A DNA stretch of 64,000 nucleotides from positions 1 to 64,000 of the forward strand of contig CACETF010000003.1 of NCBI GenBank assembly GCA_902562425.1, read 5' to 3'. The notes beneath the pieces are model-generated. The model did not search any database and was not told the origin of the DNA. It was given only the letters and a program-made list of their open reading frames with translations. The position numbers and the translations under genes were made by a program. Below are positions 57,128 through 64,000 of this stretch, piece after piece (within the stretch, counting starts at the first letter, position 1; each line of letters begins with the position of its first letter). This DNA is from Porticoccaceae bacterium (lineage in GTDB: Bacteria > Pseudomonadota > Gammaproteobacteria > Pseudomonadales > Porticoccaceae).

Positions 57128-58258
57128 ATGGCATGGAATGATCAAGGTGGGGGAAAAGATCCGTGGGGAGGAAATCGCGGTGGTGATGGTCCTCCTGATA
57201 TTGATGAGGCGCTGAGAAAATTGAAGGAAAAATTTTCAAACTTCGGCGGTGGTGGCTCTGGAGGCGACAGTTTTGGTACTGGTGGCAAATCATTAGTAAC
57301 TGCTGCGCTTACTATCGTTCTGCTTCTTTGGGCGATGCTGGGGGCTTACCAAATTGATGAGAAAGAGCAGGCTATTGTTTTGCGTCTAGGAAAATATAGT
57401 GAGACTGTTGGTCCTGGCTTGCATTGGAATCCCCCTTTGATCGATTCTGTAGAAATTGAAAGAGTAACTGAGGAGCGGCAATACTCTGCGAGAGGCTTGA
57501 TGTTGACTGAGGATGAAAATATTGCAGAACTAACTCTCACAGTTCAATATAATATTTCTGATGTGAAGGCCTTTGTTTTGAATATTAAAGATCCAGAGAC
57601 AACGCTCCAGCAAGCGACCGATAGTGCTCTCAGGCATGTAGTGGGTAGCTCTGGACTTGATGATGTGATTTCCACTGGACGAGAGCAGATTGCGGTAGCT
57701 ACCGCCGAGAAGCTCCAGGACTACTTAAATGTTTACGATAGTGGAATCAATGTGGTGAAAATTAATATTGAGGAGGCTAGACCACCTACGCAAGTGCAGG
57801 AGGCATATGATGACGTCATAGAGGCGCGAGAGGATTTGGAGCGTTACATTAATGACGCCCAAGCATATTCAAATGGCATTATTCCCCAAGCTCGCGGTGA
57901 AGCACAGCGCCTAAGAGAGGAGGCTGAGGCATATAAATCGCAGGTAGTATCAAAAGCTGAGGGTGAAACTGAGCGCTTTGTGGCATTACTCACAGAATAT
58001 AAAAAGGCTCCTGTTGTGACGCGAGAACGACTTTATATCGATGCCATGGAAGAAGTCATGACGCAAACAAGTAAGGTGCTGATTGATTCAAAGGGAGGTA
58101 ACAACATGCTTTACCTGCCTCTGGATCAATTAATGAGGAGTAGGAGTCTAGCTCGCGAAACGAGTAATTTAGATGCGATTGATGTTGATAGAGTGGCTGA
58201 CCAAGTATTGGACAGAATTCAGAGGAACAGCACGAGGCAGGGAGAGGGGCGGAGATGA
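57128..58258 (+). CDS. hflK: FtsH protease modulator HflK
   Basis: HflK is an SPFH (band 7) membrane protein that cages FtsH with HflC. The 376-residue protein has a Gly-rich cytoplasmic N-terminus (about 1-55), one membrane helix (about 56-76), the SPFH domain (EKEQAIVLRLGKYSETVGPGLHW) and a long coiled coil with repeated EA-rich helices. Its stop overlaps hflC by four bases (ATGA). The Gly-rich start is typical of HflK. Confidence 0.97.
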   Translation: MAWNDQGGGKDPWGGNRGGDGPPDIDEALRKLKEKFSNFGGGGSGGDSFGTGGKSLVTAALTIVLLLWAMLGAYQIDEKEQAIVLRLGKYSETVGPGLHWNPPLIDSVEIERVTEERQYSARGLMLTEDENIAELTLTVQYNISDVKAFVLNIKDPETTLQQATDSALRHVVGSSGLDDVISTGREQIAVATAEKLQDYLNVYDSGINVVKINIEEARPPTQVQEAYDDVIEAREDLERYINDAQAYSNGIIPQARGEAQRLREEAEAYKSQVVSKAEGETERFVALLTEYKKAPVVTRERLYIDAMEEVMTQTSKVLIDSKGGNNMLYLPLDQLMRSRSLARETSNLDAIDVDRVADQVLDRIQRNSTRQGEGRR

Positions 58259-59124
58259 ATAAATTAGTAGGAATATCACTGACGTTTGCCGGACTTGTAG
58301 TTATAGCGGCGAGTAGTTTGTTTGTGGTCACTGAATTTGAGCGCGGAGTGAAGCTAAGATTCGGTAAACTAGTGGATGATGATCTGAGTCCAGGCCTCCA
58401 TGTCAAGTTGCCTTTGGCCGAACAGGTGCGTATTTTCGATGGACGAATTCTTACAGTTGATGCACAACCTGCTAGTTTCTTTACGATTGAAAAGAAAAGA
58501 TTGATTGTTGACTCCTACGCTAAATGGCGTATTCAAGATGTAGGAACATATTACAAAGCGACGGGCGGTGTAGAGTCCATTGCGCAGAATAGGCTTGCTA
58601 ACCGCGTAAATAATGGGTTGAGGAACCAATTTGGTACACGAACATTAAAGGAAGTGGTCTCAGGTGAGCGAGAATTGCTGATGAGAAATATCACACAGGG
58701 CCTCAATGAAACTGTATTACAAAGTCTCGGTATAGAGGTGGTCGACGTGAGGGTAAAACGGATTGATTTACCCTCTGAAGTCAGTAATCAAGTTTATAGA
58801 AGAATGACTGCTGAACGGACGAAGGAGGCAACCGAACTGAGATCCACTGGCAAAGAGCGCGCCGAAAAGATACGAGCTTCGGCAGATAGGGAGCGCACTA
58901 TTGAACTAGCAAATGCTTACAGAGATGCAGAGCAGTTGCGCGGTCAGGGAGATGCTGAAGCTGCATCAATTTATGCTAATGCTTTTAGTCGAGACGAAGA
59001 ATTTTATGCTTTTATGAGAAGCCTCAATGCGTATAAATCGGCTTTTGCAAATAAAGGGGACATTATGTTGGTTGAGCCAACCAGCGAGTTTTTTCGATAT
59101 CTCAAACAACCTGATGGATCATAA
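58255..59124 (+). CDS. hflC: FtsH protease modulator HflC
   Basis: HflC partners HflK around FtsH. The 289-residue protein has an N-terminal membrane helix (about 4-24), the SPFH start FERGVKLRFGKLVDDDLSPGLH, GIEVVDVRVKRIDLPSEVS and a C-terminal coiled coil. A DUF2065 gene would usually follow; here there is only a remnant at 59245-59420 before hisZ. Confidence 0.97.
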   Translation: MNKLVGISLTFAGLVVIAASSLFVVTEFERGVKLRFGKLVDDDLSPGLHVKLPLAEQVRIFDGRILTVDAQPASFFTIEKKRLIVDSYAKWRIQDVGTYYKATGGVESIAQNRLANRVNNGLRNQFGTRTLKEVVSGERELLMRNITQGLNETVLQSLGIEVVDVRVKRIDLPSEVSNQVYRRMTAERTKEATELRSTGKERAEKIRASADRERTIELANAYRDAEQLRGQGDAEAASIYANAFSRDEEFYAFMRSLNAYKSAFANKGDIMLVEPTSEFFRYLKQPDGS

Positions 59125-59244
59125 AGGAGCAGGAGTGCGTCCTCGCTTTCATCATGCACCTGAGAGCACATGAACGCCTTGGTGCGCCAGAAGACTGAGC
59201 TTAATAAACACATGACGTGTGAAAAAAGGTAGGAATCATGCTTC

Positions 59245-59420
59245 ATGAACAGTAACTGAACGGGGACTTTTATTTTTATTGGAGGGGATTCCCCTTATTT
59301 TATGTCTGATCGTTGGCATAAACTACTGCAGATTATGGCTCCGGTTGAACCGATAAGGTTGAAATGTTCGGTTTATCAAGCTTTCTGATTGGACCTTGGT
59401 TTCTCGTGTTCTCTCGATGA
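59245..59420 (+). pseudogene. Decayed DUF2065 (YjeT-like) gene
   Basis: Between hflC and hisZ, where Gammaproteobacteria carry a small DUF2065 membrane protein of about 60 residues, ATG at 59245 reads MNSN, a TGA at 59257-59259, then TFIFIGGDSPYF, MSDRWHKLLQIMAP and PIRLKCS to a second TGA at 59386-59388. A shifted frame gives GPWFLVFSR near 59391-59417. This lines up with E. coli YjeT: the MNST start, the hydrophobic-EG-xx-P run, a Trp followed by Lys-rich helix, LRR, and a final hydrophobic helix ending in Arg. One internal stop, a later frame change and loss of the conserved Glu mark it as non-functional. No other gene is seen in 59125-59449. Confidence 0.6.
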
Positions 59421-59449
59421 AGGCATGCCGCCGATGGAGGAAATTATAG

Positions 59450-61958
<2,509 letters not shown>

Positions 61959-61977
61959 TGAAAAATCGGAGGAGTCG

Positions 61978-62019
61978 ATGTTAATAAATTCCTACATTAG
62001 TCTTATAAAAAAACTATGA
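61978..62019 (+). other. Strong ribosome-binding site with a 13-codon reading frame downstream of purA
   Basis: GGAGGAG, three bases, then ATG at 61978 starts a frame of 13 codons (MLINSYISLIKKL) ending at TGA. The translation signal is among the best in the window, yet no gene follows for 115 bases. It could be a leader peptide, the start of a lost gene, or chance. The rest of the 61959-62134 gap shows nothing clear. Confidence 0.3.
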
Positions 62020-62134
62020 CCCATTTCTGACGGTTTCGAAGTGATGATCTTTAAATTTTAATCAACTCTGGCTATCAGAAAAGTTTTTACTCTTTGCATA
62101 TTCACGGTTAGATAAAGATAAAAAGGTGGTTTTA

Positions 62135-63517
62135 ATGAGTACAAGCAATACTAGTTCTATTCTCCAATTTATCGGCGAAACCCCCGTCATTAAGATTAAC
62201 TGTTTTGATACAGGTTCCTGTGAGTTATTTGTAAAATTGGAATCACAAAATCCTGGAGGCTCGATAAAAGACAGGATAGCCCTCACAATTGTTGAAGAAG
62301 CGGAAAAAAGTGGAGCACTCAAGGTTGGAGGCACAATTATTGAGGCTACTGCAGGGAATACGGGGATTGCATTAGCACTTGTTGCCGCAATAAAAGGATA
62401 TCGTATTATCCTTGTTATCCCGGATAAAATGAGTCGCGAAAAGATTCTTCATCTGGAAGGTCTGGGAGCGGAGGTGGTCTTAACTCGATCCGATGTTCCA
62501 GAAGGACATCCAGACTATTACCATTCAGTCGCGCGGAGAATTGCGGCATCTATGCCTGGAAGTTTTTTAGCAAACCAGTTTTCTAATCCGGCGAATCCTC
62601 TGGCTCATCGTTTAACCACAGCTCCTGAGATTTGGCGGCAGTTGGAAGAGCAAGTTGACGCTGTCGTGTGTGGTGTCGGTTCGGGTGGCACAGTCACTGG
62701 AATGGCCCAATTTTTCAGGGAGAAACAACTCGACGTCAAGATGGTCGTTGCTGATCCTAAAGGTTCCATAGTAGCGGATGCTGTCACCACAGGTGATTTC
62801 GTTTATGACGGCAGTTCATGGTTAGTCGAAGGGATTGGAGAGGATTTTATACCTGATAACTTAGACCTTTCTCTAGTAGATGATGCGGAAATCGTTTCTG
62901 ATGAGGAGGCTTTTCAAACATTACAGGTGCTTTTGCGGGAAGAGGGGATCCTCGGAGGTTCCTCTAGTGGCACACTGGTGGCAGGGGCGGTCAAATGGTG
63001 TAAGAGACAGAAACAGGCAAAACGAGTCGTCACATTTATATGTGACACAGGTAATAAGTATTTATCTAAGGCGTTTAATAAAAGCTGGTTGCATGACAAT
63101 CAGTTACTCGAAAAATCATATGTCGGTAACCTAACAGATATGATAAGTCGCAGAGCAGACAGTGGTGATATGATTTCTGTTGCGCCCTTCGACACGCTGA
63201 ACACCGCATATAATCGTATGCGCTCCGCTGACGTGTCGCAGGTGCCCGTTTTGGATAAAGAGAAACTCGTTGGCATTTTAGATGAAGAAAATTTGCTCGA
63301 GGCTGTCAGTACCAACAGCTCAGCATTTGCTCAAACAACATCTGAATATATGTGCACCAATTTTGAAGTGCTTGAGAAGGACGCGAGTTTGCGGGTGTTG
63401 AGGACAGCTTTGACTTCGAATAAAGTGGCGATAATTTTTGACGGAAGTGTGTTTTTGGGTTTTATCACAAAAATTGATTTAATCAATTATGAGAGAAATC
63501 TTTTTTTCAATAATTAG
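62135..63517 (+). CDS. cbs: Cystathionine beta-synthase
   Basis: This PLP enzyme joins homocysteine and serine to cystathionine. From ATG 62135 (AAGGTGG just upstream) it has 460 residues: a fold-II PLP core with the lysine in NPGGSIKDRIAL, the substrate loop EATAGNTGIALA, the phosphate loop GVGSGGTVTG and GILGGSSSGT, then a C-terminal tandem CBS pair (about 340-455). A GTG at 62126 could add three codons. A cystathionine-lyase-type gene follows eight bases later, so the two likely run reverse transsulphuration from homocysteine to cysteine. Confidence 0.94.
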   Translation: MSTSNTSSILQFIGETPVIKINCFDTGSCELFVKLESQNPGGSIKDRIALTIVEEAEKSGALKVGGTIIEATAGNTGIALALVAAIKGYRIILVIPDKMSREKILHLEGLGAEVVLTRSDVPEGHPDYYHSVARRIAASMPGSFLANQFSNPANPLAHRLTTAPEIWRQLEEQVDAVVCGVGSGGTVTGMAQFFREKQLDVKMVVADPKGSIVADAVTTGDFVYDGSSWLVEGIGEDFIPDNLDLSLVDDAEIVSDEEAFQTLQVLLREEGILGGSSSGTLVAGAVKWCKRQKQAKRVVTFICDTGNKYLSKAFNKSWLHDNQLLEKSYVGNLTDMISRRADSGDMISVAPFDTLNTAYNRMRSADVSQVPVLDKEKLVGILDEENLLEAVSTNSSAFAQTTSEYMCTNFEVLEKDASLRVLRTALTSNKVAIIFDGSVFLGFITKIDLINYERNLFFNN

Positions 63518-63525
63518 GGATAACT

Positions 63526-64000
63526 ATGAACAGAAAGAGTGATCAACTTGGCTTTGAGACACGAGCTATTCATGCTGGGCAGAGTCCCGACCCGTCGACC
63601 GGAGCAATAATGACTCCGATTTATGCCACTTCCACGTATGTTCAACAAAGTCCGGGTGTACACAAAGGGTATGAATATTCGCGTAGTCATAATCCCACGC
63701 GAAGAGCTTTGGAGGCATGCATAAGTAGCTTGGAGGGAGGATGCAAAGGATTCGCTTTTTCCTCGGGTATGTCGGCTACTGCTGTAGTAATGGAGATATT
63801 GAATTCAGGAGATCACATAATCGCTTCAGATGATCTTTATGGTGGTACCTTTAGGTTATTTGAGAACGTAAGAAAACGTTCATCAGGGTTGGAGTTTACG
63901 TTCGTTGATATGAGTGATCCCAAGCAGTTGGAGGTGGCTTTACGCAAAAATACTAAAATGATTTGGGTCGAGTCCCCAACCAACCCAATGCTAAAGCTCG
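63526..64000 (+). CDS. Cystathionine gamma-lyase/gamma-synthase family enzyme, N-terminal part (runs off the window)
   Basis: An open frame from ATG 63526 continues past the window end, giving about 158 residues. It has the Cys/Met-metabolism PLP family features GFETRAIHAGQSPDPSTGAI, PIYATSTYVQ, GYEYSRSHNPTR, FSSGMSATAVV, DDLYGGTFRLFE and WVESPTNPM. The PLP lysine lies beyond the edge. Adjacency to cbs favours cystathionine gamma-lyase, but gamma-synthase cannot be excluded from this part. Confidence 0.9.
   Translation, partial: MNRKSDQLGFETRAIHAGQSPDPSTGAIMTPIYATSTYVQQSPGVHKGYEYSRSHNPTRRALEACISSLEGGCKGFAFSSGMSATAVVMEILNSGDHIIASDDLYGGTFRLFENVRKRSSGLEFTFVDMSDPKQLEVALRKNTKMIWVESPTNPMLKL

Noticed and set aside
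61959-62134. SAM or other riboswitch upstream of cbs
   Set aside because: The gap is short, AT-rich and lacks the long paired core of known sulphur-related riboswitches.

Overview
The window is 64 kb of a gammaproteobacterial chromosome with low to moderate GC (roughly 40-43% by eye) and short intergenic gaps. It holds no mobile element, CRISPR array, tRNA or rRNA that I can see. Gene order is the classic gammaproteobacterial one: rpoE-rseA-[rseB]-mucD-lepA-lepB-rnc-era-recO-acpS; hslO/hslR/yrfG next to pckA; mrcA/aroK-aroB-hemE; psd-rsgA-orn-queG-nnr-tsaE-amiC-mutL-miaA-hfq-hflX-hflK-hflC-[DUF2065]-hisZ-purA. HisZ, MucD directly after the sigma-E genes, and a MutL with an endonuclease-type motif point to a Pseudomonas/Cellvibrio-like or uncultured marine lineage rather than an enteric one. 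No species can be named from the sequence.

Layout. 1-8089: one long plus-strand nitrogen cluster, the ABC urea importer (end of urtB, then urtC, urtD, urtE), a small unknown membrane protein, and the complete urease locus ureDABCEFG. Together they import urea, hydrolyse it and load nickel into the enzyme. 8134-11214 (minus): a membrane PAS histidine-kinase-like protein that has lost its phospho-accepting His and key ATP-binding residues, and SelO. 11402-14039: prfB with its programmed +1 frameshift, and lysS. 14104-19369: heme A synthase, ung, ygfZ, sdhE, nadB. 19499-31204: the envelope-stress sigma factor and anti-sigma factor, the MucD protease, and translation, RNA-processing and cofactor genes (lepA to tsaB). 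31220-35078: uppP, apeB, trpS and a lipoprotein blue-copper protein. 35148-39735: pckA, Hsp33/Hsp15, a HAD nucleotidase, cysQ. 39756-45340: PBP1a, shikimate genes, hemE. 45345-61958: the psd-to-purA block. 62135-64000: cbs and the start of a cystathionine gamma-lyase/synthase gene.

The two longest non-coding stretches are not empty. 20790-21887, exactly where rseB should lie, and 59125-59449, where the DUF2065 (yjeT-like) gene should lie, both hold broken, frame-shifted remnants that resemble the expected proteins in the expected order. Together with the absence of pdxJ between recO and acpS, and of pilMNOPQ between mrcA and aroK, this suggests a genome undergoing gene loss. The other items of interest are the degenerate histidine kinase, the 84-residue protein inside the urea/urease cluster, and a pseudoazurin-type lipoprotein with a cytochrome-c5-like N-terminal segment lacking a haem site. 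I did not find a convincing new defence or mobile system.
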